Positions 33,225-42,430 are shown, numbered from the stretch's first letter. The stretch: 64,000 nt of DNA from Polyangium sp. 6x1 (GCF_029946515.1 NZ_JARZHH010000019.1:110490-174489), one strand, 5' to 3'. The notes: generated by a model not told the origin, from the letters alone. Numbers and translations: made by a program.

Positions 33225-35105
33225 TCAGGTCGGTAGCGTGTATTGGCCGACGTAGCCGTGCTCGGTGCCGACGACCAGCGTCTTGCCGCGGAAGGCGCAG
33301 AAGATGCGCTCGCCGTGGACGCTGCGGCGGCCGAAGATCGGGCCGGTCCATCCGACGATCGTGCCCTCGCGATCGCAGACGACGACGCCGAGCGCGTGGC
33401 TCTTCGTCTTCGCGCACGCGGCGAGAAAGCGGCCGTCGTGGCTCACGGCCACGCTGCGCAAGGGGCCGTCGGAGAATTTTGGATCGGTCTTCGCGCCCCC
33501 GATGCCGTTCTCGAGCGCGTTCAGGCGGTCGCAATTGCCCGCCGCGTCCCAGCGGAAGATGCGGCACCTCCCGAGCGCGTAGACCTCGTCGCCCTGAACG
33601 ACGAGCTCCGAGGGCCACGTGTAGCCCTTGAGCTTCTTGGGGACCGTGAGCGTGCGCCGGACCGCGCCGGCGGCGTCGCGCTCGACGAGCGTCGTGTCGG
33701 TGCCGACGAAGAAGCGGCCCGCGCCGTCGCTGCCGAGGCACGCGGATCCAGGCAGATCGCCGAGCGCCGTGATCGCGCCCGTCGTCACGTCGAGCACGCG
33801 CAGGCCGGTGGAGCCGTGGACGGCGAGCCGATCGGCGTCGATCCACGCGATCGACGCCGCGGGCTCGAGCCGCCGCACTTCGCGCCCCTCCGCGAGATCG
33901 AGGACGACCACCGGGAAGCCGGCGTTGCCGCAGCGCACCGCCGCCCAGCGGCCGCCAGGCGAGAGTCGCAGCCCATCGAGGACGGGCTCGACCGCGGGCG
34001 TGACGGGGATGGGCGCGCCGCCATCGATGCGGACGCCGTCTTCATGCAGCGTGACGACACGCTCGCCGGCGAGCGCGAGGCCGAGCAGCGCGACGGGCCC
34101 TTCGCCGAGCGGGCGCCCCGTGCGCGGGTCGACGAGGAAGAGGCCGAAGCGCGACGCGATCGCGGTGTGCTCGTCGAGGAGCGCATGGACCCCGGAGCCG
34201 ATGAGCGTGTGCAGGGGCGGCACCGCGGGAAGCTCCTCCGGCACGAGGCTCGTGGTGTCGAAGAGCGTGTTCGTGCCCGTATGGCGGCCGAGGAGGAAGC
34301 GGCCGTCGACGCTCGCGAGCATCGGGTTACGCGCGCGCCAGACGTCCGCACGTCGCCAGGCCTCGAACGCGTCGGGCACGGGGAGAGCGGCGCCGTCGCG
34401 GCCGTGGCGTTGCGTGCCGCCGGCTTGCTCGGGTTCCCGGCCGAGGAAGAGCGCGTGGTTTCCGACGCGCAGGACCTGGCCGGGCATCCCGCCGGTGTTC
34501 AGCGGGACGAACGCGCCGCCGTCGCGCGCGTACCAGCCGTCGTAGAGCAGGACATCCCCGGTCGCCGGATCGACCTGCGGCGGGAGGTTTCCGCTGTTGC
34601 CGATGCGAAGCGTGTCCGTGACGGTGTTCGTGTTCGTGTCGTGTGTCTCGATCACCTCGCCGCCGTCACGGCGCACGACGAGGCGCAGGCGCTCGGGCGC
34701 GAGGGGATCGAAGAAGGGCCATGCATCGGGCGCCTCGATTTTCGTGGCGGCTCCGCCGGGGCGGACGACGTGGATCGTGCTCCCCACGGCGAAGGCGACG
34801 ACGCCGGCGTCCGATACCGCCGCTTTGCCGAGCCGCGCGTCTCCGAAGCGATACCCCGTGCGCGCCGGGATGTGCTCGAGGACCTCGGTGAAGGCGCGCC
34901 CATCGTGCGAGAAGACGCGAACCCGCAGCGCGTCCTTGTCGTCGCGCTCGTTCTCGTCGGCGGGAAGCTCGGCGTCGAAGACCGCGACGTACGAGCCGCG
35001 GGGCGCGACCACGAGGGTCGCGTTGACGGAAGCGGGCCGCCCGGACAGCGGCTGCGCCAGATCCGAACCACGAGACAACTGCGCCCAACGCGTCGATTTC
35101 GCCAT
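33225..35105 (-). CDS. cytoplasmic WD40-like propeller protein, unknown function
   Basis: 626 residues from the ATG at 35105, which has GGAGAGGTG just upstream. No signal peptide. Repeated blades with motifs such as VAPRGSYVAVFDAELPAD, LRLSPGGRWAAVRCG and VAVSHDGRFLAACAKT indicate a WD40/YVTN-type double propeller. The sequence ends with KTLVVGTEHGYVGQYTL. There is no enzymatic motif; such proteins usually scaffold others. The gene is divergent from the lipase-like gene at 35255. Confidence 0.7.
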   Translation of the reverse strand: MAKSTRWAQLSRGSDLAQPLSGRPASVNATLVVAPRGSYVAVFDAELPADENERDDKDALRVRVFSHDGRAFTEVLEHIPARTGYRFGDARLGKAAVSDAGVVAFAVGSTIHVVRPGGAATKIEAPDAWPFFDPLAPERLRLVVRRDGGEVIETHDTNTNTVTDTLRIGNSGNLPPQVDPATGDVLLYDGWYARDGGAFVPLNTGGMPGQVLRVGNHALFLGREPEQAGGTQRHGRDGAALPVPDAFEAWRRADVWRARNPMLASVDGRFLLGRHTGTNTLFDTTSLVPEELPAVPPLHTLIGSGVHALLDEHTAIASRFGLFLVDPRTGRPLGEGPVALLGLALAGERVVTLHEDGVRIDGGAPIPVTPAVEPVLDGLRLSPGGRWAAVRCGNAGFPVVVLDLAEGREVRRLEPAASIAWIDADRLAVHGSTGLRVLDVTTGAITALGDLPGSACLGSDGAGRFFVGTDTTLVERDAAGAVRRTLTVPKKLKGYTWPSELVVQGDEVYALGRCRIFRWDAAGNCDRLNALENGIGGAKTDPKFSDGPLRSVAVSHDGRFLAACAKTKSHALGVVVCDREGTIVGWTGPIFGRRSVHGERIFCAFRGKTLVVGTEHGYVGQYTLPT

Positions 35106-35254
35106 CACCTCTCCAACGTTCCGCGGTCTCATACATGACGCGCGGTCCTGCTGTCCACCGCGACGCAACCGTCGGGGCGAACGGCACGTACTGGCGAGAA
35201 ATCGCGTGGCCTGCTGAGATGCGGGCCTTCGTTCGAAGGTCGAGGAGTCGACGG

Positions 35255-36259
35255 ATGCAGATGTGGATCGTTGGGTTGGGTGCGCTCGTGCTGGTGAGCG
35301 GGTGCGGCGCATTCGAGGCGAGGGCGCCGCGGCCGTTCACGCCGCACGCTGTGGAGAAGGACTCCGTGGTCGTGAGCGAGTCGACCTTCGAGAGCGCCGA
35401 CGGATGGGTGCATTTCGAGCGCTCGTGGAAGCCGAAGGAAGGCACGCGGGGCGTGCTCGTCGTGGTGCACGGCCTCAAGGACCACAGCGCCCGGTACGCC
35501 GAATTCGCGGTGGGGCTCGCGAAGCGCGGGTTTTCGGTGCGTTCCTACGATCATCGCGGCCATGGGCGATCGGACGGCAAACCGCAGCGCGTGGGCGAAT
35601 TCGCCGATTTCGTCACCGACCTCGACGCCTTCGTTCGCCGCGGCAAACAGGCCGAGCCGAACGTGCCGGTGTTCGTGCTCGGGCATAGCATGGGAGGCGC
35701 CATTGCCACGGGCTACGCGCTCGACCACCAGAAGGACATCGCGGGCCTCTTGCTCAGCGCGCCGGCGCTCGCCACGGACGCGAGCGGCGCGGCGAAATTC
35801 GGGGCGCACTTCACGTCGGCGCTGTTTCCCGGGGCGGGCGTGGCGGAGCTGCCGCTCGAAAAATTCTCCCGATCCGCGGACGTGATCGCCGCCGCGAAGA
35901 ACGACCCGCTCGTCGACTGGAGCGACGTGCCCGCGCGGACGATCGCCGGCCTGCTCGACACGATGGATCGCATCGAGGAGAATCGATCGAAGCTCGTCTT
36001 GCCGATCCTCGGAATGCACGGGTCGATCGACGAGATCACCCTGCCCGCGGGGACGCGGGCGTTCGTCGGCGGCGTCGGGAGCAAGGACAAAACCTTGTGG
36101 ATGTGCCCCAAGCTCGTCCACGACCTCCTGCACGAGCCCGAGGGCGCCGAAATGGCCGACGGCGTGGCCCGCTGGCTGGAGGCCCATACCGGGGAAAACG
36201 CCGGCGGCGCCGCCGCGGCGCTCGCGCCGCCCAAGCCCTGCAACGCGGTCGCATTCTGA
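35255..36259 (+). CDS. alpha/beta hydrolase, monoglyceride lipase-like lipoprotein
   Basis: 334 residues from the ATG at 35255, preceded by GAGGAG. Lipobox LVLVSGC anchors it in a membrane. SYDHRGHGRSDGKPQ is the hallmark of the monoacylglycerol lipase/lysophospholipase subgroup, FVLGHSMGGAIATGYA contains the nucleophilic Ser (GxSxG), GMHGSIDEIT the Asp region and KLVHDLLHEPE the catalytic His. It should hydrolyse monoglycerides or lysophospholipids at the cell envelope. Normal length apart from an Ala/Pro tail after the His. Confidence 0.88.
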   Translation: MQMWIVGLGALVLVSGCGAFEARAPRPFTPHAVEKDSVVVSESTFESADGWVHFERSWKPKEGTRGVLVVVHGLKDHSARYAEFAVGLAKRGFSVRSYDHRGHGRSDGKPQRVGEFADFVTDLDAFVRRGKQAEPNVPVFVLGHSMGGAIATGYALDHQKDIAGLLLSAPALATDASGAAKFGAHFTSALFPGAGVAELPLEKFSRSADVIAAAKNDPLVDWSDVPARTIAGLLDTMDRIEENRSKLVLPILGMHGSIDEITLPAGTRAFVGGVGSKDKTLWMCPKLVHDLLHEPEGAEMADGVARWLEAHTGENAGGAAAALAPPKPCNAVAF

Positions 36260-36299
36260 GGCGCGGGCGCTTCGGGAGCCTGCATTCCGAGCGTCTTCG

Positions 36300-36788
36300 T
36301 CACTTCTCGGCGCGAGATGCGCCGGCCTGTTCGAACATCCCGAGGATCTCTGCGCCGTCGCCCGACACGGTGACGCACGTGGCCTCGTCCCCGAGCAAGC
36401 CCCGCTCTCGCGCGAGCGCCCTCACGGCCATCGCGGCATTCTGGAGCTGGAGCCCCACCGCGCCGCCGCCAATTCGCACCGGCATCCCTCGCTTCAGCTC
36501 GATCACGTACGCCCGCCGCTCTGCCCGCCGCGGGTTCGACATGTCGACGGCAAGAAAATCGCCGCAGAAAGCGCGTTGATTCGCGCGGAAAAGCCAGAGC
36601 TCGGTGCGGCGGGAGAGAAGCTCGCGCGCGAATGCATGCTCGTCGGCCTTGAAAGCGAATGCATGAAACGCGAAGGCCGCCTCGGCCTGGGAGGGCTTCG
36701 TGATTTTCTGGACGAGCTCGCAGAAGAGGTCGCGCCGCGCGACGGCGCGGCGGGTGAGCTTGATGGCAAGCGGAAGACGGAGCGCCAT
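36300..36788 (-). CDS. unknown protein with PD-(D/E)xK-nuclease-like motif
   Basis: 162 residues. The middle contains FLAVDMSNPRRAERRAYV then IELKRG: an Asp followed after about 12 residues by E-x-K on a strand, as in the PD-(D/E)xK nuclease fold. LGLQLQNAAMAVRALA follows as a helix. The N-terminal helical part has LWLFRANQRAFCGDF. This is weak evidence for a nuclease; a non-catalytic fold is equally possible. No methyltransferase or defence genes adjoin it. The next plus-strand gene begins 417 bases beyond. Confidence 0.5.
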   Translation of the reverse strand: MALRLPLAIKLTRRAVARRDLFCELVQKITKPSQAEAAFAFHAFAFKADEHAFARELLSRRTELWLFRANQRAFCGDFLAVDMSNPRRAERRAYVIELKRGMPVRIGGGAVGLQLQNAAMAVRALARERGLLGDEATCVTVSGDGAEILGMFEQAGASRAEK

Positions 36789-37205
36789 GAGGTCCTCGGG
36801 GTCGAAGGTCGAACGCAGGGCCGGCTCGCTCGCGTAAGGAGAACGCGGGACGAACGGCGATGAAGCGCGCGGGGGAAAGCAACGCGGGCGGCGGAGGAAC
36901 CCGCCCGGCGAGAGGACCGCGTTGCTACCGGAAGACCTTCATGGCGCTACCCGAATGCGCGGAGCCTACACGAGGCGCGTGATCGGGTCAACCGGGCGCC
37001 TGCCGAGCCCGAGCGCTCCGCGACCTTGCGTTCTCCGGCAGGGATTTGCGCGACCGCGCAAGGCACCCGGGCTCGGCCGGCGGGGAAAACAGCGACGAAC
37101 GCCATGGATCGCAAGCCAAACGGGGATCGGGGGCCACGTGGCATGACGCTTGAGTGCGGGGCGCCGAACATCCCGACTCCAACGACGAGAAAACAGGAAA
37201 CCACG
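36789..37205. other. intergenic region before the ATP-grasp operon
   Basis: 417 bases without a convincing gene. The right part holds a structured segment (37002-37077, described separately). The remaining bases are GC-rich with no clear promoter or repeat. Candidate starts upstream of 37206 in the ATP-grasp frame (for example at 37026 or 37143) lie in a low-complexity extension and are less likely. AGGAAA just before 37206 supports the chosen start. Confidence 0.4.
37002..37077 (+). promoter_or_regulatory. structured leader with nested inverted repeats
   Basis: GCCGAGCCCG (37002-37011) and CGGGCTCGGC (37068-37077) are perfect 10-base complementary arms. Between them, TTGCGC (37046-37051) and GCGCAA (37056-37061) form an inner hairpin with a 4-base loop. 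If transcribed, the region would fold as a stem enclosing a hairpin about 130 bases before the first ATP-grasp gene. It could act as a leader control element or as an operator. No known riboswitch class is recognised. Confidence 0.35.
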
Positions 37206-38357
37206 ATGCCCACGACCCGTCCGAACGCCGACCCGAGCGGCCGTCCCACCGTCCTGCTCGTGAGCAGCGGGTATCACCTCTATCGCGAATATCTCCTGCG
37301 AATGATCTCCCAGGCGGCGCGGGTGGTCCTCTTCCTCGACCGGGAGCCGACGTGGGAACGGTGGTACATCGCGGAGCACCGGATCGTCGACACGCTCGAC
37401 GCGGAAGCGATGATCGCCGCCGCCCGCGAGGTCGCCGCGCGCGACCCGATCGACGGCGTGATCTGCTGGGACGAGATTCGCCTGGTCCACGCGGCCCGCG
37501 TCGCCGAGGCGCTCGGCTTGCCAGGCTCCGCGCCCGCCGCGGTCGGCAGGTGCCGCGACAAATACCAGACGCGCGTCGCGCTCGGCGCGGCTCGCGTGCC
37601 GCAGGCGATCTCCAGGCTGGTGGCTTCCGTCGAAGAAGCGGCGGAGACGGCCTTTCGGATCGGTTATCCCGTCGTCGTGAAGCCACGCGCGCTCCGCGCG
37701 AGCATCGGCGTGAGTTATGTCGAGCGCCCCAACGACCTCGCCGCCGCCTACACCCGCGCCCGCGCGTCCGCGGAGGACGGCGTCCCCCACGACGACGCGG
37801 GCGTGCTCGTCGAGGAGTATCTCGAAGGGCCGGAGGTAGGCGTCGACGTCGCGTGGGTGAATGGCCGGCCGACCCCGCTCTTCGTCGCGCGCAAGATCCT
37901 CGGCTTCCCTCCGCATTTCGAGGAAATCGGGCACGTGGTGGACGGGAGGGATCCGCTGCTGCTCGACGCGGCGCTGCTCGGCGTGGTCGACGCGGCGCAC
38001 CGGGCGGTCGGCTTCCAGACCGGGATCACGCATACCGAGCTTCGCCTGACCGACACAGGTCCCAAGGTGATCGAGATCAATGCACGCCTGGCCGGCGACC
38101 TCATCCCCTATCTCGGCTGGGTCGCCTCCGGCATCGATCCGGGGCAAGTCGCGGTGGACGTCGCTTGTGGACGCCCGCTGCGCCTCGCGCCGAGCCGGCT
38201 GCGCGTAGCCTTGGTGCATTTTCTTTCGAGCCGATATGCGTACGTGCTCGTGACGGGAAGGACCGCGGCGGAGTGCGCCGCCGGCGTCGAATTGGCCGCG
38301 CGTGCGATCACGCTGCGCGACGAAAGGACACCGAAGGCCGCGGGAGGTGGGCACTGA
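37206..38357 (+). CDS. ATP-grasp ligase (biotin carboxylase/amino acid ligase-like)
   Basis: 383 residues. RIGYPVVVKPRALRAS carries the ATP-binding Lys, VLVEEYLEGPEVGVDV the hinge Glu, and THTELRLTDTG followed by KVIEINARLAGD the Mg-binding Glu and Asn. All residues needed for making an acyl-phosphate are present. The fold is closest to ATP-dependent carboxylate-amine ligases of natural product and dipeptide biosynthesis. The carboxylate and amine are unknown. It is the first gene of the operon; the second ATP-grasp gene starts 65 bases after its stop. Confidence 0.88.
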   Translation: MPTTRPNADPSGRPTVLLVSSGYHLYREYLLRMISQAARVVLFLDREPTWERWYIAEHRIVDTLDAEAMIAAAREVAARDPIDGVICWDEIRLVHAARVAEALGLPGSAPAAVGRCRDKYQTRVALGAARVPQAISRLVASVEEAAETAFRIGYPVVVKPRALRASIGVSYVERPNDLAAAYTRARASAEDGVPHDDAGVLVEEYLEGPEVGVDVAWVNGRPTPLFVARKILGFPPHFEEIGHVVDGRDPLLLDAALLGVVDAAHRAVGFQTGITHTELRLTDTGPKVIEINARLAGDLIPYLGWVASGIDPGQVAVDVACGRPLRLAPSRLRVALVHFLSSRYAYVLVTGRTAAECAAGVELAARAITLRDERTPKAAGGGH

Positions 38358-38422
38358 CATGAAGACTCATGCCATGGACGCCGCCGGCCAGGCGGCCCGG
38401 CACGCGCGCGCGGAGGGCGATC

Positions 38423-39697
38423 ATGCCTCGAAGTGATCCAGACGGGCCGGTGGTCATCGTCGATCCGTATTGCTCGGGCGCCCTCTTCGCGCCCGCGTTC
38501 GCAGCGGCCGGGGTCCCGGTGGTGGCGGTCGTCTCCAGCCACGCGCCGCCGGCCGTCTACGCCACCTCCTACCGGCCCGAGCACTTCCAGACGATCCTCG
38601 CCGCGACCGAGGACCTCGAGCCCCTCGTGGAGCGCCTGCGGGCCATGCGCCCCCGGTGCGTGCTGCCGGGCTGCGAGTCCGGGGTGGAGCTCGCGGACGT
38701 GCTCGCGCCCCTGGTCGTCCCGGACGTCGCCAACGACCCCGAGAAGGCGAGCGCGCGCCGGCACAAGGGCGACATGGCGGCGACCGTGGCCCGGGCCGGC
38801 CTCCCCATTCTGCGGCAAATATGCACGAGCGACGCCGGCGAGGTCGAGGCGTGGCTGCGCGCGTCGAGCCTCGCCGGTCGGGACCTCGTGATCAAGCCGC
38901 CGAAGAGCGCCGCCGCCACCGGCGTGACCCGCGTGCCCCGCGGCGAGGGGTGGCGGGAGGTGTTCCATTCGATGCTGGATCGCCTGCATTGCCTCGGCAT
39001 CGTCGAGGATCGGCTCGTCGTGCAGGAATACGTGACGGGCACCGAATACGTGGTCGACACGTTCAGTTACGCGGGCAAACACACCGTCACCGACGTGTGC
39101 CGCTACCACAAGGTGGACAGCGGGCCGTACATGGCGGTCGACGAGCGCATGGAATGGCTGTCCCCCAAGACACCGGGAATCGAACGCTTGATCGGCTACA
39201 CGCGCGGCGTGCTCGACGCGCTCGGGATCCGGTTCGGCGCGGCGCATGTGGAGCTCATCCTCACCCGCGAGGGCCCGCGGCTCCTCGCGATCGGAGCGCG
39301 CCCGCATGGCGGCGGTCAGCCGAGGTTTTGCCGCGTCGCGACCGGCGACAGCCAGGTGGACCGGACCGTGCGATACTTCGCGCGGCTCGGGCACGTCCGG
39401 GAAGGCTTCGGTCTGCAATCGCACGTCCTCGTGGTGTTCTTGATCCCCCGGACGGCGGGGATCGTGCGGAACGCCGAGATCTTCGCCGATGTCGAGGCGC
39501 TCCCGAGCCATCATTTCTCGGTCGTCCGCTTCCGGAACGGGGACGCCCTCGAACCCACGAGGGCTCTCTTCGGCGGCCCAAACCTCGGCTTCGTCGTTCT
39601 CGCGCATCCGGAGCGCTCCCGGGTGCAAGCCGATTACCACAAAATTCGCGACATGGAGCGGCGGCTCCGACTCGACGATTCCAGAGGAGCGTCATGA
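38423..39697 (+). CDS. second ATP-grasp protein, likely metal-site-deficient
   Basis: 424 residues from the ATG at 38423, with GGAGGG upstream. DLVIKPPKSAAATGV (ATP Lys) and LVVQEYVTGTEYVVDTF are intact, and HVELILTREG is present. But where ATP-grasp enzymes have E-x-N/G-x-R at the Mg site, it reads LLAIGARPHGGG: codon GCG (Ala) replaces Glu, a single-base change from GAG, and Gly stands in the Asn position. It may be a weak enzyme or a non-catalytic partner of the first ligase. Its stop overlaps the start of the patatin gene (ATGA). N-terminal domain VVIVDPYCSGALFAPAF resembles the pre-ATP-grasp domain of amino acid ligases. Confidence 0.82.
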   Translation: MPRSDPDGPVVIVDPYCSGALFAPAFAAAGVPVVAVVSSHAPPAVYATSYRPEHFQTILAATEDLEPLVERLRAMRPRCVLPGCESGVELADVLAPLVVPDVANDPEKASARRHKGDMAATVARAGLPILRQICTSDAGEVEAWLRASSLAGRDLVIKPPKSAAATGVTRVPRGEGWREVFHSMLDRLHCLGIVEDRLVVQEYVTGTEYVVDTFSYAGKHTVTDVCRYHKVDSGPYMAVDERMEWLSPKTPGIERLIGYTRGVLDALGIRFGAAHVELILTREGPRLLAIGARPHGGGQPRFCRVATGDSQVDRTVRYFARLGHVREGFGLQSHVLVVFLIPRTAGIVRNAEIFADVEALPSHHFSVVRFRNGDALEPTRALFGGPNLGFVVLAHPERSRVQADYHKIRDMERRLRLDDSRGAS

Positions 39698-41670
39698 ACC
39701 CTCGGGCAAGCGGAGATCGCAATGAGGTCTACCGGCGCGTGCCGGACGACGACGGCGCTCGGTGCGACCTCGTCATGAAGGGCGGCGTCACGAGCGGCGT
39801 GGTGTATCCGTCGGCGGTCCTCCGGCTCGCCCGAGAGCGCCGCTTCCGTTGCATTGGCGGCGCCTCGGCCGGCGCCATCGCAGCAGCGGCCGCCGCGGCG
39901 GCCGAGTACGGCCGCGACGACGGAGGCGGCTTCGCTCGGTTCGAGCGCATGCAAGAAGACCTCGACCGGGAGGGGTTTTTGATGGGGCTCTTCCAGCCGA
40001 CCGCGCAGGCTCGCCCGATCTTCGAAATGCTCCTGCTCGCGAAGCGGCTGCGTGATCGGCAGCGGGGAGGCGGAGCGCGACGCCGCATGCAGGGCCCCGC
40101 TCGGCGCCTGCTCGCCGAGGTGCGGAGGGCGGGGCTCGATTCCATCTGCGCGGCCTGCCCGGGCGAAGGCTACGCGCGGGGTCGGCGGTGCGGAGCGCGC
40201 GTCGGAGCGCTCGTCTCCCTCGCCGTCGTGGTCCCGGTCGCGGCGTTCTTCACCATCGTCCTGCACCACCATCCGGCGGCGGACGCGCTCTCGCTCTCGT
40301 GGCTTCCCCTCCTCCTGGGTTTGTCCTTCTGCGGGATTCTCCTCGTGTCCGGCGCCTATCTCGGTGGAATCATCGGCACGCTCCTCGCGAGCGCCCGGCA
40401 CGTCCACGACGACGAGGGCAAAAGCCTGTTCGGCCTGTGCACGGGATCCAGCGACGCGGCCGCGATCCGCGGCCAGGTCCCGCTCACCGAATGGATGCAC
40501 GCGGGCCTGCAGGAAATGGCCGGGCTGCCCGACGATCGACCCCTCACCGTGGGGATGCTTCAAGCGCGAGGCATTCGCTTCAAGGCGGTCACCTCCGATC
40601 TCAACGTCCGGCAGCCCCGCGCGGTGCCCGAGGAGGAGCTCGACGGGACGATCAAGAAAGACCCGTCGTTCGTGTTCGAGGAGAACGAAATGCGGCGCCT
40701 CTTCCCCGAGAGCGTCGTCCGCTTCATGGTGAACGCCGCGCCCGCGCGCGAGGGCGCCGCGCTCCCGCCCGGCCATCACATCTTCCCGATCGGCGAGCAT
40801 TTGCCCGTGCTCGTGGCGATGCGCATGAGCCTCAGCCTTCCCGTGCTGCTCTGCGCGGTGCCGCTCTACACGCTGGAGGCGTCGGGGGCGCTCCGGCGGC
40901 ATTGGTTCAGCGACGGCGGCATCGGCATCAACTTCCCGATCCACTTCTTCGACAGCTGGTTCCCCCGCTTTCCGACCTTCGGCATCAACCTGCGGGAGAA
41001 AGCGCCGGGTACGAAGGAAAACCTCCACGCGGACGGCGACGACGTGTCTTTGCCCGAGCCGCGGGACGGCCACACGTCGAGCCCCTCGTTTCGCGAGATC
41101 GGCGACATGAAGGATTTTTTATGGGCGGTCTTCGAGCTGGCGCAGAGCTTCCGGGACGACAGCCAGGCGGCGCTCCCCGGCTACCGCGAGCGTGTCGCCC
41201 AGGTCTACCTCGAGAAAAACGAAGGCGGCCTCAACCTGGACATGACCGTCGAGACCATCGCGCGTCTCGTCGCGAAGGGCGACACGGCGGGGCGCCTCTT
41301 CCTCGAACGATTCGATTTCCCGCAGCATCGCTGGGTGCGCACGCTGCTCCTCATGTCCCGCATGGAAGTCGAGCTCGGGCGCCTCGGCAAGAGTTTTACC
41401 GTGAGCGGTCTCCGGAAGGAGCTCCACGGTTTGCTCGCAAAGGAGCAAGATGCCTATCGTAGCGACAAACCGTGGTACGGCGCCGTGAGCCCGGACGAGG
41501 AGGAATGGTTCCGCCAGGCCGGGGCGCGGATGGACGCGCTCGTCGATCTGATGGCCCGGTGGTCCGATCTCCAGGAGACCTGGCAAGAGCGCCACCCGAC
41601 CGAGGCATTTTTCTTCGCCGAGCGGAGGCTCAGCCCGGCGGGGAAGCTGCGGTTCACGCCCGAAGTATGA
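39694..41670 (+). CDS. patatin-like phospholipase with inserted membrane helices
   Basis: 658 residues. The patatin core is clear: oxyanion loop MKGGVTSGVVYPSAV (about 28-42), nucleophile Ser58 in GGASAGAI, and catalytic Asp407 in FSDGGIGINFP. This Ser-Asp dyad hydrolyses ester bonds of phospholipids or other lipids. Between them, at about 168-190 and 205-228, are two hydrophobic helices (LVSLAVVVPVAAFFTIVL; LLLGLSFCGILLVSGAYL). They would place the enzyme in the cytoplasmic membrane, in direct contact with its substrate. The C-terminal ~200 residues are helical. Its start overlaps the ATP-grasp stop. Patatins also serve as phage-defence effectors, but no cyclase gene is present here. Confidence 0.88.
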   Translation: MNPRASGDRNEVYRRVPDDDGARCDLVMKGGVTSGVVYPSAVLRLARERRFRCIGGASAGAIAAAAAAAAEYGRDDGGGFARFERMQEDLDREGFLMGLFQPTAQARPIFEMLLLAKRLRDRQRGGGARRRMQGPARRLLAEVRRAGLDSICAACPGEGYARGRRCGARVGALVSLAVVVPVAAFFTIVLHHHPAADALSLSWLPLLLGLSFCGILLVSGAYLGGIIGTLLASARHVHDDEGKSLFGLCTGSSDAAAIRGQVPLTEWMHAGLQEMAGLPDDRPLTVGMLQARGIRFKAVTSDLNVRQPRAVPEEELDGTIKKDPSFVFEENEMRRLFPESVVRFMVNAAPAREGAALPPGHHIFPIGEHLPVLVAMRMSLSLPVLLCAVPLYTLEASGALRRHWFSDGGIGINFPIHFFDSWFPRFPTFGINLREKAPGTKENLHADGDDVSLPEPRDGHTSSPSFREIGDMKDFLWAVFELAQSFRDDSQAALPGYRERVAQVYLEKNEGGLNLDMTVETIARLVAKGDTAGRLFLERFDFPQHRWVRTLLLMSRMEVELGRLGKSFTVSGLRKELHGLLAKEQDAYRSDKPWYGAVSPDEEEWFRQAGARMDALVDLMARWSDLQETWQERHPTEAFFFAERRLSPAGKLRFTPEV

Positions 41671-41710
41671 GGTTTTCATGACGAACCGCCCGGACGAACA
41701 AGGAGACGTC

Positions 41711-42430
41711 ATGCGTGAAATGGAAACGGCCCCGCCCATGCGCGTGCGATCGCTCGTGCTGATCACGCCGATCCTGCAGGGCTTCGTGCCCTCCCTGCCC
41801 GTGCTCCGGTATGTCGAGCGCCTCCAGGCGGTCCTGCATGGGTCCTCGGACGGCAAGGACACGGGGCCGACCGTGCTCGACCTCATCGATTCCGTGCATT
41901 TCGCCCAGTGGTCCATCCTCGACGGCGGCGAGCGGCTCCTGTTCGTCTCGATGTTCGTGGGCGAGCTCGAGCCGTACCTGAAGGATTTTTCGGTCCGCAT
42001 GGCCTGGGGCCTCGATCTCGTCTGGATGCATTGCGAGGGGTACCCGGGGGCCGCGCAGTTCGAGCCGTTCGTCGCGTGGGTGAAGCGGCACATGGTGCAA
42101 GCGGACAGGTTTTACGCGGCGAACCCGGACGTGACGGTCGTCGACGTCCGGTGGTGGAGAGCGCTCCACGCGCACTTCGAAGCGTTCCGTCGCGAAGCCC
42201 GCTGCGGCGGCGAGCTCGGCGCGCGCTTCGCCGAGCTCGAACGCGGGATCGCGCGGCTCTCCGCCGTCGACGTGGGAGCCGAGCGTCGCCTCCTCGTGTC
42301 GATTGCGGAGAACGTGCGCGCGAGCATCCGGGAGCTCAGGGAAAAGAGGCTCTTTGCTCCGGCCGAGCTCGAGCCCATCGAGCGCAATTTCGAGCAGGTG
42401 ATGGCGGCGCTGTCCGGGGAGACATCATGA
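41711..42430 (+). CDS. unknown protein, possibly a ferredoxin-like alpha/beta barrel
   Basis: 239 residues from the ATG at 41711, which has AAGGAGACGTC upstream; an ATG 11 codons earlier lacks a good ribosome site. Blocks LVLITPILQGFV, HFAQWSILDGGERLLFV and LDLVWMHCEGYPGA look like the strands and turns of a dimeric alpha/beta barrel. That fold also underlies DyP peroxidases and Dyp-associated proteins. The C-terminal third is helical. No heme ligand or catalytic set can be named. Its stop overlaps the start of the DyP-P450 gene, so it may be its partner or carrier. Confidence 0.6.
   Translation: MREMETAPPMRVRSLVLITPILQGFVPSLPVLRYVERLQAVLHGSSDGKDTGPTVLDLIDSVHFAQWSILDGGERLLFVSMFVGELEPYLKDFSVRMAWGLDLVWMHCEGYPGAAQFEPFVAWVKRHMVQADRFYAANPDVTVVDVRWWRALHAHFEAFRREARCGGELGARFAELERGIARLSAVDVGAERRLLVSIAENVRASIRELREKRLFAPAELEPIERNFEQVMAALSGETS

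Noticed and set aside
39694..41670. Patatin considered as a CBASS (CapV-type) phage-defence effector
   Set aside because: No CD-NTase, ubiquitin-like or other CBASS gene is in the neighbourhood, and the operon contains metabolic enzymes instead.
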